A stretch of DNA of 64,000 nt from Collinsella aerofaciens. Its GTDB lineage: Bacteria > Actinomycetota > Coriobacteriia > Coriobacteriales > Coriobacteriaceae. The stretch covers positions 28,693 to 92,692 of the forward strand of contig NZ_SPFY01000005.1 of the NCBI RefSeq assembly GCF_005844325.1. Reading direction: 5' to 3'. This document shows positions 23,682 to 32,184 of the stretch, piece by piece. A program made the translations under genes and the position numbers. Every line of letters begins with the position of its first letter. The first letter of the stretch is position 1. The notes beneath the pieces were generated by a model, which saw only the letters and a list, made by a program, of their open reading frames with translations, did no database searches and was not told the origin of the DNA.

Positions 23682-24387
23682 AGCGGCGGGCGCGGAGCTT
23701 TTCGTAGCCTTCGGCGAAGAAGGCGACCGTGGCGGCGTCGGCCTCGGCGGCGTCCGTCTCGGTTGCGGGGACCACGCCGTGCTCGTCACTCACCAGGAAC
23801 AGCGCGCCCTTGAGCTGCGCGGGAATGTCCACGCGCGTGACCGGGATGCCCTTGGTCTGGGCCAGCTGCTCAATGAGCGTCGCCGTGCCGCACAGACACT
23901 CGTCCGCTGGCGCCACAAAGGCCAGCTCGCCGTTATCGACGGCGGCGAGCAGCTCGGGCGCCACGCCGGTTTCGTCGGCCTCGGAGCGGGCCTCGGCGGA
24001 GCGGGCACGTAGCGCCTTGGCCGACGTATCGGCCAGCGGCTCGTACTCGCCCACCGTCATGGCGGCGTTGCCGTTGATGTCGATCACCAGCATGAGCACG
24101 CCGTCGTGTGCGGTGTAATCACCCTCGGCAAGCGACCACTCAACGTGTTGTTTGGCCCAGCTGAGCATGTTGTGGGTAAGCGGCTCGCCCTGCACCAGGC
24201 GCTCGGACAGCGCGCGAATGTGGCGGTTGAGCATGGGCACCTTTTTGTTGGACATGCGCCAACGGCAGACAAGCGCGGGCTTGTCGAGCGTAAACTTCTC
24301 GACCGCCTCCTGATTGGCGCAAAAGTCCTCGTACGCACGCTGATCCTCGGCATTGCCAAACAGCTCGGCATCATCAATCTGGGGCAT
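23680..24387 (-). CDS. Hypothetical cytosolic protein, 235 aa
   Basis: Read from ATG 24387 (AAAGG upstream); earlier in-frame ATGs at 24411 and 24393 are less well placed. No membrane segment or signal peptide. Features are an N-terminal acidic helix, VCRWRMSNKKVPMLNRHIRAL, a beta-rich core HDGVLMLVIDINGNAAMTVGEYEPL and a C-terminal half with FVAPADECLCGTATLIEQLAQ. The two-halves pattern, each with hydrophobic strands, recalls SseB-type proteins, but I cannot assign it. Single gene between a response regulator and purH. Confidence 0.75.
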   Translation of the reverse strand: MPQIDDAELFGNAEDQRAYEDFCANQEAVEKFTLDKPALVCRWRMSNKKVPMLNRHIRALSERLVQGEPLTHNMLSWAKQHVEWSLAEGDYTAHDGVLMLVIDINGNAAMTVGEYEPLADTSAKALRARSAEARSEADETGVAPELLAAVDNGELAFVAPADECLCGTATLIEQLAQTKGIPVTRVDIPAQLKGALFLVSDEHGVVPATETDAAEADAATVAFFAEGYEKLRARR

Positions 24388-24429
24388 GGTCATACCTTTC
24401 GTGTTAGTCATTCCGTCCTCTTATACCAA

Positions 24430-24463
24430 AAAGACGGCCCTCCAAACGGAGCAGCCGTCTTTT
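24430..24463 (-). terminator. Terminator of purH
   Basis: AAAGACGGC and GCCGTCTTT arms; TTTTTGG follows on the minus strand. It is separated from the purH stop by NP3 and a further hairpin. Confidence 0.8.
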
Positions 24464-24503
24464 GCAGAGATTATTTTGACGATACGGTCAGGCGACCGAT
24501 CGG

Positions 24504-24533
24504 CTTAATGGGATAGAACAACATCCCATTAAG
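24504..24533. repeat. Perfect hairpin between NP3 and the purH terminator
   Basis: CTTAATGGGAT (24504-24514) and ATCCCATTAAG (24523-24533), loop AGAACAAC. Together with NP3 and the terminator it makes a roughly 200-nt structured 3' region after purH. Confidence 0.7.
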
Positions 24534-24633
24534 GGTTTTCCAAGTGCCCGAGATTGCCCCGAAAGAGGAGCGCCGCGTACTAAATGTACGCAAGCGACGG
24601 TTTGAGGGGCAAGGTCGGGTGCTTGGGAAAGCC
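24532..24633. repeat. Nested palindrome NP3 at the purH 3' end (AICAR-pair family, copy 1)
   Basis: Outer stem CCAAGTGCCCGA (24540-24551) with TCGGGTGCTTGG (24615-24626), containing a 2x2 internal mismatch. Next stem TTGCCCC (24554) with GGGGCAA (24606). Apical hairpin GCGTAC-TAAAT-GTACGC (24575-24591). Homologous, with compensatory changes, to the element at 46541. It ends 1-2 bp from the purH stop. Confidence 0.88.
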
Positions 24634-24634
24634 T

Positions 24635-26242
24635 CTAGTGCCTAAAATGCCTGGCCCCTGTGAAGACCATCGCAATACCATGCTCGTTGCAGGCCTGGAC
24701 GCTCTCGTCGTCGCGCTTGGAGCCGCCGGGCTGGATGATGCAGGTCACGCCGTGCGCGGCGAGCACGTCGACGTTGTCGCGGAACGGGAAGAACGCGTCG
24801 CTTGCACAGGCAAAGCCGCCCTTCTCCACGCCCTCGCGCTCGCAGAAGTCCTCGGCGCGCTCGCAGGCAAGCAGCGCAGAGTCAACGCGGTTGGGCTGAC
24901 CCGGGCCCATGCCAATGCCGGCCTTACCCTTGGAAACCAGGATGGCGTTGGACTTGACGCCCTTGCAGACCTTCCAGGCAAACTCGAGCTCGGCCATCTC
25001 GGCGTCGGTGGGCTTGCGGTCGGTGGGGAACGTAAAGGTCGCAGGATCCTCGGTCACGTGGTCGACCTCCTGCACCAGCATGCCGCCGTCGACGGAGCGC
25101 AGCTCCACCTGGGCGCCGTGGTCCACGCCGCCGGTGGCCAGCACGCGCAGGTTGGGGCGCTTGGCCATGCGCTCGAGCGCCTCGGCAGTGTAGCTCGGAG
25201 CGATGATAACCTCGACGAACTGCTTGTTCTGATCGGCAAAGTGCTCAACCAGCTCATAGGGAACCTCGCGGTTGCAGGCGATGATGCCGCCGAAGGCGCT
25301 CTTGGGATCGCAGGCGAAGGCGCGGTCGTAGGCGGCCGTGATGTCCTCGGCCACGGCGGAGCCGCAGGGGTTCTGATGCTTGAGGATCACGCAGGCCGGC
25401 TCGTCGAACTCGCGGACTAGGTTCCAAGCGGCGTCGGCATCCAGATAGTTGTTGTAGCTGAGCGGCTTGCCCTGGATCTGCTCGGAGCCCACGAGCGGGA
25501 ACTGCGAGCTCGCGGTATTCTCGCAGCCCTCGGCAAAGCGATAGACCGTGGCCTTCTGCTGAGGATTCTCGCCATAGCGCAGGTCGTCGACCTTCTCCAG
25601 CGAGATCTCGAGCTTGGCAGAGGTGTCCGCCACGTCGCTTGCGTGGGCGGCGAGCCAACGGGAGATAGCCGTGTCGTAGGCGGCGGTGGTCTGGTAGACC
25701 TTCACCTGCAGGCGACGACGGGTGGAAAGCGTGGTGCAGCCACCGGTCTCGCGCATCTCGGCCAGGACGGCATCATAGTCGGCCGGGTCGGAGATGACGG
25801 TAACGCTCGCGGCGTTCTTGGCGGCAGAGCGCAGCATGGAAGGACCGCCGATGTCGATGTGCTCGATGGCATCCGCGAAGGTGACCTCGGGGTTGGCGAC
25901 GGTCTTCTCGAACTCGTACAGGTTGACGACGACCAGGTCGATCAGCTTAATGCCGTGCTGTGCCGCCTCCTGCATGTGCTGCTCGGAATCGCGGCGGGCC
26001 AGCAGCGCGCCGTGAACCTTGGGGTGCAGGGTCTTAACGCGGCCGTCCATCATCTCGGGATAGCCCGTGAACTCCTCGATGGGGGTTACGGGGACGCCCG
26101 CGTCCTCGATGGCACGAGCCGTGCCGCCCGTAGAGATGATCTCGACGCCAAAGTCATCGACCAGCGTCCGTGCGAAATCGACGACGCCCGTCTTATCGGT
26201 AACCGAAATCAACGCGCGTGCGATCTTCACATCAGATCCCAT
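24635..26242 (-). CDS. purH: Bifunctional AICAR formyltransferase/IMP cyclohydrolase
   Basis: 535 aa. The N-terminal MGS-like IMP cyclohydrolase domain begins ARALISVTDKTGVVDFARTL. The C-terminal AICAR transformylase has the catalytic KHQNPCG and the closing GSKRDDESVQACNEHGIAMVFTGARHFRH. It formylates AICAR with 10-formyl-THF and closes the ring to IMP, the last two steps of purine synthesis. GGAGG precedes the ATG. It is a single gene here. The his operon at 45-54 kb supplies AICAR as by-product. Confidence 0.97.
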   Translation of the reverse strand: MGSDVKIARALISVTDKTGVVDFARTLVDDFGVEIISTGGTARAIEDAGVPVTPIEEFTGYPEMMDGRVKTLHPKVHGALLARRDSEQHMQEAAQHGIKLIDLVVVNLYEFEKTVANPEVTFADAIEHIDIGGPSMLRSAAKNAASVTVISDPADYDAVLAEMRETGGCTTLSTRRRLQVKVYQTTAAYDTAISRWLAAHASDVADTSAKLEISLEKVDDLRYGENPQQKATVYRFAEGCENTASSQFPLVGSEQIQGKPLSYNNYLDADAAWNLVREFDEPACVILKHQNPCGSAVAEDITAAYDRAFACDPKSAFGGIIACNREVPYELVEHFADQNKQFVEVIIAPSYTAEALERMAKRPNLRVLATGGVDHGAQVELRSVDGGMLVQEVDHVTEDPATFTFPTDRKPTDAEMAELEFAWKVCKGVKSNAILVSKGKAGIGMGPGQPNRVDSALLACERAEDFCEREGVEKGGFACASDAFFPFRDNVDVLAAHGVTCIIQPGGSKRDDESVQACNEHGIAMVFTGARHFRH

Positions 26243-26519
26243 GCAGTCCTCCTGTCTGGTACGCCGCCGTGCTCTGTGAGTCGGTGATACGTCGATCTGC
26301 AGCGCTCGCGCAGCGGCATTGAAAATACTGATTCAATGTAGCGCATCGAGCGCATCGATGCACCCCGCAACGGGCGCATATGCAGAAAAAGTTTGCGAGC
26401 GGAGGGGATGGGCACGGCACCGGGCACGGTGAGTTCATGGAACACAGGGGCACCATAATTAGATGCCAATAGCGTGGTAGAACTGTGCTCGATATGCATC
26501 CGCAAAAGAAAGAGGCACC
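26243..26519. other. Divergent purH / GNAT intergenic region
   Basis: 277 bp with no plausible gene. ATTGAA(N8)TTCAAT near 26317-26336 is a small inverted repeat in the purH leader or promoter zone. No ZTP-, purine- or other riboswitch consensus recognised. Confidence 0.5.
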
Positions 26520-27161
26520 ATGGTCTCGCGGGTTCTCTACCGACCGTTTGATACCGAAGACTTCGACGCCATCGCGTTGATTCTGCAGCAGCTTTGGCAT
26601 AACAATTCGGATAACGATGAGTACAACCGCCTCGAGGCCGCATGCGACCTCGCCTATTGCCTTTCGTCTTCGACGTTTTCGCAGGTTGCCGTAATCGACG
26701 GCCATGCACGCGGCATTGCGCTTGCACGCGCAGGACAGAGCTCCGGCGCCACCGTTAAGGAACATTGGATGGATACCGAACGCGCGCTGCTATCGCAGAT
26801 GCGTGAGCTGGAGCCCGATGCCTGCGCCGAGTATCTCTCGTTTGTGCGCGCAACCATCCGGACCAACAACCGCCTGCTCGAGAGCAGCCCGTTGCCGCAC
26901 GACAACGAGGTCACGCTGCTTGCCGTGGATCGCGATGTCCATGGCCTGGGCGTTGGCACGGTTCTGCTCGATGCCGCGGTCTCACACCTATCCTCGCTTG
27001 GAGCGACGAGGGCGCACCTGTACACCGACTCCAACTGCTCGTGGAAGTTCTACGAGCTGCACGGCTTTAAGCGCACGGCCACGCACCGCGCCAACCGCGA
27101 AGAGCGTCGCCACGACATGCCGCGCGAAAGCTTCCTCTACGAACTCGATCTAACAGCCTAA
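26520..27161 (+). CDS. GNAT-family N-acetyltransferase
   Basis: 213 aa. The acetyl-CoA motif A is VDRDVHGLGVGTVLLDAAVSHLSSLGA, followed by the motif B region LYTDSNCSWKFYELHGFKRTA. AGAGG lies before the ATG. Acetyl acceptor is unknown. Transcribed alone, divergent from purH, and followed by a REP-like repeat. Confidence 0.88.
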   Translation: MVSRVLYRPFDTEDFDAIALILQQLWHNNSDNDEYNRLEAACDLAYCLSSSTFSQVAVIDGHARGIALARAGQSSGATVKEHWMDTERALLSQMRELEPDACAEYLSFVRATIRTNNRLLESSPLPHDNEVTLLAVDRDVHGLGVGTVLLDAAVSHLSSLGATRAHLYTDSNCSWKFYELHGFKRTATHRANREERRHDMPRESFLYELDLTA

Positions 27162-27177
27162 ACCCAGCAGCCATACC

Positions 27178-27220
27178 TAGTCATTTAGGGATGTTCCCAG
27201 TGATTAGTCGTTGGGGACAG
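27178..27220. repeat. REP-like interspersed repeat, copy 2 (diverged)
   Basis: TAGTCATTTAGGGATGTTCCC, then TGATTAGTCGTTGGGGACAG. Same start word as the unit at 5139, here joined to a second, inverted partial unit. Confidence 0.7.
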
Positions 27221-27243
27221 CCTTCGTAGGTAGCGCATGAAAA

Positions 27244-27285
27244 TGGGATGGATCCGTCGGCAGTCGCCGGAGAAGATCCATCCCA
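27244..27285 (-). terminator. Terminator of the DUF2207 gene
   Basis: TGGGATGGATC (27244-27254) and GATCCATCCCA (27275-27285) with inner CCG/CGG pairing; TTTTC follows on the minus strand. Confidence 0.85.
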
Positions 27286-27299
27286 AAAATCAGAGCGCG

Positions 27300-29243
27300 C
27301 TAGAACGTTCCGCCGCCGCCTCCGCCGACGCCGCCACCACCGCCGCCAGAGAAGCCGCCGCCGCTGCCGCCGCTCGAGCTATCGGAGCTCGAAGCCAGCT
27401 CGCGGATGGTCTCGTGATACACATCGTTGAACGAATCGAGCGGAGACTCGTTGCCGTAGTGATGGTAATACCACCAGTAGCAGGGGTAGTTGTCGTAGAA
27501 ATCGTCGCTGTTGCGCAGGTCCGCAGGCACGGCCTCGGCCAGCTGTCGCAGCACTTCTTTCGAAACGCCCAGGGCAACGCCCATCACCAGCAGCTTGTTC
27601 CACAGCACCAAATCGCCCGGGACGGCTTCCTTTAGGCGTGTGAAATCCTCGAGCCAATGCTTGAGTGCCTTGCAGCGAGCCGCCACCTCGGCGCCCTCCG
27701 GCGTAAAGCGGCGGAACGTAAGGCCCACGCCGATACCCACCAGCACAATCGGCACCGAGATAACCGCGGCGGTAATGTTCGCCTGTGCGCCATCGGTAAA
27801 GAAGATGGATCCCACGGGAACAAAGGCAATCAGGATACCAAGAACCAGGCAAAACACCATTGCAACAATGCCGTCTGAGGCAACGTACTCGCTATCGGCC
27901 AGCTTGCCCTTAACGGTGTTCTGATAGTCCTCGAGCTTGTCGCCCACGGGTGTAGCGTGCTGCTTGACGTAGTGCTGCAGCTCGTCGAACGTGCGCGAGC
28001 GATCGCCGTTCTCGTCAGGCTTAGTACCGGCAAAGAAGACCTTGAGCACCATGTGGTCAATGCCCTTGGCCGACTTCCAGCCCGCATCACTCACCGTCAC
28101 GCGATACGTCTGCTCTTCTTTTTCACGCCCCAACAGACCCTTCTTGGCCTTGGTCACGGTCGCCTGCTCCAGCTTGATCACACGGTCGTCAGTGAGCTTC
28201 ATGAGCGTGGCGATATATGCCTGATCGGGCACCTCGTTCCAGCTCATGAGGGCCGAAAGCACGGCGGGATGGTCGGCCGAAGGCACATCGCGGAAATATT
28301 CGTCCTGGAAAAGCGGCTTGGGCTTGCGCTTGCGCAGCTTGAGCATAACGATTGTGCCGGTAAAGGCCACCGCCGCAACAACACTTAGCACGGCAAGTGC
28401 ATTGGCAATCATGCGAGCGTGAGCGCGGCGGGCGTTAGCTTCGTCGGCCCATTCCTTCTCTTCGCTCAGGATCGTTGACATGCGCTCTTCGCCCGAAGCG
28501 GCAAGCTGCGGCACCCAGTCGCTAGGGAAGGCGATGCGTGCCTCGGCGAATTCGCCCTGGTGCACGCAGGGAATGGTATAGGTGACCATGGGCTCGTCCT
28601 CATCGAGCGACACGTCGCCCGTCAGCGGACCATGGCCCCATGCGCGGAAGTTATCGCCCTTGACGGCCGCCGTCCCGGCAGCGGCATTCGCGAAGCACAC
28701 TTCCATCTCGACGTCATCGGAATCCGCAGACCAGCCGTCACCTACGAACTTCCAGTAGAGCTCGGCGGTATCGGCCCAGTTCATAACCGCACCGGTCATG
28801 GTGTAGCTCACGTAGTAGATTGCGCTGTCGCCGCTCTCGTGAGGGCTGAACACCTTAATCCTTACGCCGTCACCGGTCTGCTCGACCGTGTAGACGCCAG
28901 AGTCGCCCTTGTTCGCGCTATCGACTTTGTTAAACGCGGTGTCCTCTTCCTCGACACTCAGCACGTCGACGCCCGCCGTGCCGCCCTGCTGGTTGGAGCC
29001 CGTATTGATCTCCCAAAACACGCCGTTGATGTCGTCGTCGAAATCAAACTGGCGTCCCTCGACAACGGTCAGCGATCCATCGGCCTCGACCGTGGCACTG
29101 ATATAGGTCTGGGTCATGGAGTAGCCGTCGGCGTGCGCGGCGACAGGCAGCAGCAACAACGCAAGCGCGACGAGCACGCAGACGGAAGCGAATCGCGCAA
29201 ACAGGTGGCGCTGCCGGCTGACTTTGGCGGCGAGGGTGTTCAT
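27300..29243 (-). CDS. DUF2207-type membrane protein with glycine-rich tail
   Basis: 647 aa from ATG 29243 (AAAGGA upstream). A signal peptide (hydrophobic VCVLVALALLLLPVAAHADG, cleavage after about residue 38) leads into a large extracellular beta-rich DUF2207 domain. Then come a transmembrane helix (IANALAVLSVVAAVAFTGTIVML), a cytosolic region, two further helices and a C-terminal SGGGGGG-type tail ending GGTF. This is the standard DUF2207 layout; biochemical function unknown. Monocistronic. Confidence 0.88.
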   Translation of the reverse strand: MNTLAAKVSRQRHLFARFASVCVLVALALLLLPVAAHADGYSMTQTYISATVEADGSLTVVEGRQFDFDDDINGVFWEINTGSNQQGGTAGVDVLSVEEEDTAFNKVDSANKGDSGVYTVEQTGDGVRIKVFSPHESGDSAIYYVSYTMTGAVMNWADTAELYWKFVGDGWSADSDDVEMEVCFANAAAGTAAVKGDNFRAWGHGPLTGDVSLDEDEPMVTYTIPCVHQGEFAEARIAFPSDWVPQLAASGEERMSTILSEEKEWADEANARRAHARMIANALAVLSVVAAVAFTGTIVMLKLRKRKPKPLFQDEYFRDVPSADHPAVLSALMSWNEVPDQAYIATLMKLTDDRVIKLEQATVTKAKKGLLGREKEEQTYRVTVSDAGWKSAKGIDHMVLKVFFAGTKPDENGDRSRTFDELQHYVKQHATPVGDKLEDYQNTVKGKLADSEYVASDGIVAMVFCLVLGILIAFVPVGSIFFTDGAQANITAAVISVPIVLVGIGVGLTFRRFTPEGAEVAARCKALKHWLEDFTRLKEAVPGDLVLWNKLLVMGVALGVSKEVLRQLAEAVPADLRNSDDFYDNYPCYWWYYHHYGNESPLDSFNDVYHETIRELASSSDSSSGGSGGGFSGGGGGGVGGGGGGTF

Positions 29244-29366
29244 AGGCACATCCTTTGTCTGTAAAACCAACAGCGCCATTGTCCCACGTTTGCGGGTACG
29301 CATGACGAACATCTAGGCGACCGGAGCGCCAAACGGGATGAAAGTCACACCCGCACCCCAACAGCC

Positions 29367-29407
29367 AGTCATTGGGGACGTTCTTAAATGACCAGTCATT
29401 AGGGACA
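29367..29407. repeat. REP-like interspersed repeat, copy 3
   Basis: AGTCATTGGGGACGTTCTTAAATGAC followed by CAGTCATTAGGGACA. This is the inverse orientation of the 5139 unit with a second partial unit attached. Confidence 0.75.
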
Positions 29408-29422
29408 CCCTTGGCATGGCCT

Positions 29423-29745
29423 GCGCCAGCAATAGATACCACTTCACAGCTCCGTCACAGGTGTAGCGGCTTTGTGTGGGCGCGGCATGCGCTGACTGAG
29501 CCGCCAGCCGAGGGGCATAAAGTAGTTGAGCGAAAACGGTTTGCCCCTTTGCCGTTCGCTCGAGGACCATGTCCCCCTTTTCCGCGGAAACCCCGGCAGT
29601 TGCGAAGAGCTGCCGGGGTTTCTGTCGTTTGTGAGGCTAAGTCGGTACGCAGCGATCGAGACCTTGAGCCGCAAACCCACCGTGCGCAATGCGCACCGCC
29701 GCCAACTTGTGAGCGCGGCAACGCCTTCCCTGCCAAGCCCCGCGC
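29423..29745. other. Non-coding stretch upstream of gluQ
   Basis: No convincing gene on either strand. It contains AACGG-type complementary words (GAGCGAAAACGG and CCGTTCGCTC, around 29528-29563) that can pair, and then a very strong hairpin at 29587. A short structured transcript could end there; promoter not identified. Confidence 0.4.
29587..29622. terminator. Strong bidirectional hairpin
   Basis: GAAACCCCGGCAG and CTGCCGGGGTTTC, perfect 13-bp arms with a 10-nt loop. TTTC-rich tails are on both sides. No annotated gene ends here on the plus strand, so it may terminate an unannotated RNA or insulate gluQ. Confidence 0.7.
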
Positions 29746-29751
29746 TATACT
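29746..29751 (+). promoter_or_regulatory. -10 element of a likely leaderless gluQ transcript
   Basis: TATACT lies seven bases before the gluQ ATG, so transcription would start at or next to the A of the start codon. No Shine-Dalgarno sequence is present. Confidence 0.6.
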
Positions 29752-29758
29752 CATCCGC

Positions 29759-30760
29759 ATGGATATCAAAACACGCAACATAGCAACGCCCGCCGCGGAC
29801 GCACCAGCAACGGCAGTGCCCACCCCCGTCGTGGGCCGCTTTGCCCCGTCGCCCTCGGGCCGCATGCACTTGGGCAACGTGTTCAGCTGCCTGTGCGCAT
29901 GGCTTTCGGCCCGCAGCCAGGGCGGCAGCATCGTGTTGCGTATCGAGGACCTGGACGATCGCTGCAAGCGCCCGGAACTTGCCGCTCAACTGATTGACGA
30001 TCTGACCTGGCTGGGGCTCGAGTGGGACGAAGGCCCCTACTACCAGCACGATCGCCTGGATCTGTACGAGGACGCCCTGCGCCAGCTGCAAGACGCCGGC
30101 CTCACCTATCCCTGTTTTTGCACGCGTGCCGAACTCCACGCCGCGAGCGCGCCGCACGCCAGCGACGGCACGCCCATCTACCGCGGCGCCTGCAGAGGTC
30201 TTTCTGCTGATGAAATCACCCGCCGCAGTGCCCTGCGTGCTCCGGCCACGCGCCTGCGCGTGCCCACCGTCGACGACCTCGCCAGCGACGTGATCGAATT
30301 CGTGGACCGCACGTACGGAGCCCAATGCGAAGCACTCGCCACCGAGTGCGGTGACTTTTTGGTGCGCCGCAGCGACGGCGTGTTTGCCTATCAGCTGGCC
30401 GTGGTGGTCGACGACGCTGCCATGGGCGTCACCGAGATCGTACGCGGATGCGACCTGCTTGGTTCCACGCCGCGCCAGATCTATCTGCAACATCTGCTGG
30501 GACTGCCCACGCCGCACTACGCGCACATTCCGCTGCTCATGTCACCGGACGGCCGCCGCCTTTCCAAGCGCGATCGCGATCTGGACCTGGGCGAGCTCCG
30601 CACCCGCTTTGGCACACCCGAGGCACTGTTGGGATGGCTCGCCGGGCAAACAGGCATCGCGCCGGACACCACGCCGCGTACCGCCGAGCAGCTGGTCGAG
30701 CACTTTAGCTGGGACGTCATCCGCGCGCATCGGGAGAACATCACTGTAACGGTCGAGTAG
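29759..30760 (+). CDS. gluQ: Glutamyl-Q tRNA(Asp) synthetase
   Basis: 333 aa, a truncated GltX paralogue lacking the anticodon-binding domain. GRFAPSPSGRMHLGNV is the HIGH-region motif. Zinc ligands appear as CFC and YRGAC (YPCFCTRAEL...IYRGACRG). LSKRDRDLDL takes the KMSKS place. It attaches glutamate to queuosine at position 34 of tRNA-Asp without tRNA-Glu charging. The start is chosen at ATG 29759, preceded by an apparent -10 box and no ribosome site. Confidence 0.9.
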   Translation: MDIKTRNIATPAADAPATAVPTPVVGRFAPSPSGRMHLGNVFSCLCAWLSARSQGGSIVLRIEDLDDRCKRPELAAQLIDDLTWLGLEWDEGPYYQHDRLDLYEDALRQLQDAGLTYPCFCTRAELHAASAPHASDGTPIYRGACRGLSADEITRRSALRAPATRLRVPTVDDLASDVIEFVDRTYGAQCEALATECGDFLVRRSDGVFAYQLAVVVDDAAMGVTEIVRGCDLLGSTPRQIYLQHLLGLPTPHYAHIPLLMSPDGRRLSKRDRDLDLGELRTRFGTPEALLGWLAGQTGIAPDTTPRTAEQLVEHFSWDVIRAHRENITVTVE

Positions 30761-30775
30761 CCAGCCACCCCGCCT

Positions 30776-31501
30776 CTACGCAACATCCCAGGGCTGGAGT
30801 TCGTCGCCCAAGCGAACGATGCAGTCGTAGAGCACGGTGTGACGCTCGGCCGGGTTGGTATCCCGATGAAAATGCCCGTAGTACCAGCGCTTGTAGTCCA
30901 AGCGGTCTTCCAGCTCATCGAAAAATGCCGTAAGCCGATCAACGGAGGGGCAATTCCAGCCGGACGCTGGATAAAGCGTGGACGAAAGCATGCGCGTAGA
31001 GCAGGTGTGAGTGATCACGTAGTCGACCGTCCAGCCCACGCTGTCGAGCTTTGCCCGCGCCTCCTCAAAGTTGCGCTCGTCCGGCAGCTCCTGCGGCCAC
31101 CAGCTGGAATACGGAATGCGGTATTCCTTGTCCACGCTCGTGGCGCCGCCCATGGTAAAGACCGTTGAGCCGTCGAGCTCAAAAACCTCGCCGCGCGTCA
31201 GGCGCCGTATGGGCGAGGTATCCGACAGGCGCTGCGTCAGCCCACCGTGCCACAACTCCATGGGGCGTTCCGCCCAGTGATCGAAACGCTCGTGGTTGCC
31301 GTCGACAAACAGCACGGTGTAGGGGCGCGACTCCAGCCAAGCAATATCGGCACATTCCTCGGTAGAAAAGTCCCAGGGAAAGCCAAAGTCGCCCGCGATG
31401 ATGAGATAGTCGTCGCTCGCCAGGCTATCCCCAAGCTCCCAATCGCGGAGCTTTTGCATGTCAGCGCCGCCATGAATATCGCCTGTTACATAGACCGTCA
31501 T
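30776..31501 (-). CDS. Calcineurin-type metallophosphoesterase
   Basis: 241 aa from ATG 31501. Metal-site motifs are in order: GDIHGG, AGDFGFPWD, VDGNHERFD, ITHTCS and YGHFHRDT. These define a two-metal phosphoesterase. The substrate is not evident; the family includes nucleotide and protein phosphatases. Convergent with gluQ, with a 15-bp gap. Confidence 0.85.
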   Translation of the reverse strand: MTVYVTGDIHGGADMQKLRDWELGDSLASDDYLIIAGDFGFPWDFSTEECADIAWLESRPYTVLFVDGNHERFDHWAERPMELWHGGLTQRLSDTSPIRRLTRGEVFELDGSTVFTMGGATSVDKEYRIPYSSWWPQELPDERNFEEARAKLDSVGWTVDYVITHTCSTRMLSSTLYPASGWNCPSVDRLTAFFDELEDRLDYKRWYYGHFHRDTNPAERHTVLYDCIVRLGDELQPWDVA

Positions 31502-31586
31502 CGGATTACCACTTCCCTGTAAGTCGCTAGCCCACATTCTGCACGATCACTAAGTCAACCGTTCCAGCCCTTCCATCCTTTGGGAC

Positions 31587-31826
31587 CTACCCCTCGCTCT
31601 TCCATCCAAACGGGTCAAACACCCAAAAGATCAGATCGAGCACGCCGCCGGTCATCGTGGCGCCGGCAAGAGCCATGCAAACATGCAGAAAGCTGGCACT
31701 TCGGAGCACGTCGAACGGCCCCAGAACAGCCAACAGCGCGACCGCTGCGCCGGCTACGCACAGCGCGAGGCACGGCCCCGCGTCCTTAACGCACTTCTTT
31801 GCGAGATGCTTTGCGTTGTCACTCAT
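31587..31826 (-). CDS. Small membrane protein, 79 aa, function unknown
   Basis: Read from ATG 31826, with AAGGAG ten bases upstream. Two hydrophobic segments (LALCVAGAAVALLAVLG and ASFLHVCMALAGATMTGGVLDLIFWVF) suggest a two-helix membrane protein with a basic N-terminus. No family recognised. It is 85 bp upstream of the phosphoesterase and could share its transcript. Confidence 0.6.
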   Translation of the reverse strand: MSDNAKHLAKKCVKDAGPCLALCVAGAAVALLAVLGPFDVLRSASFLHVCMALAGATMTGGVLDLIFWVFDPFGWKSEG

Positions 31827-32038
31827 CGGTATCGAACTCCTTAGAGGGTCGTTGTTCAGACGCATGCCGCCGCGGCAGAGCGGGGCGGCAGGGTAAGTGT
31901 CACATGCTGTGCGGACATCAATGGAGAAACCGCCTGCTCGACCAACCTTTGACGCCGTTTTGCACCGGCACCACATCCCCCGCTATCGAGGTCTAATACT
32001 TTTCCCACCGCCACCCAAAAACTCATCCAACGTTAATC

Positions 32039-32066
32039 TTGGCTCAAGAATCGCTTAATCTATAAC
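32039..32066 (+). promoter_or_regulatory. Promoter of the DUF4342/two-component operon
   Basis: TTGGCT (-35), 16-bp spacer, TATAAC (-10), within a 358-bp gap that otherwise holds no gene. TTAATC occurs twice about 21 bp apart across the -35/spacer, a direct-repeat layout that an OmpR-type regulator could bind, suggesting autoregulation. Confidence 0.55.
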
Positions 32067-32184
32067 CTGCACTATAGAGTTCGACCAAGGGCGGGGCGGC
32101 GCCGCGCAACGCAGACCGCCGAACGCAACGCTCGCGCCCGGGCAAATCGTCCGGCGTCGCGCCCATCGAACGAAAGGACAGGTC

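Noticed and set aside
24532..24633. ZTP (pfl) riboswitch near purH
   Set aside because: Located 3' of purH, and the conserved ZTP core is not found. The resemblance is limited to GCCTGGGCA-like words in the hisF copy.
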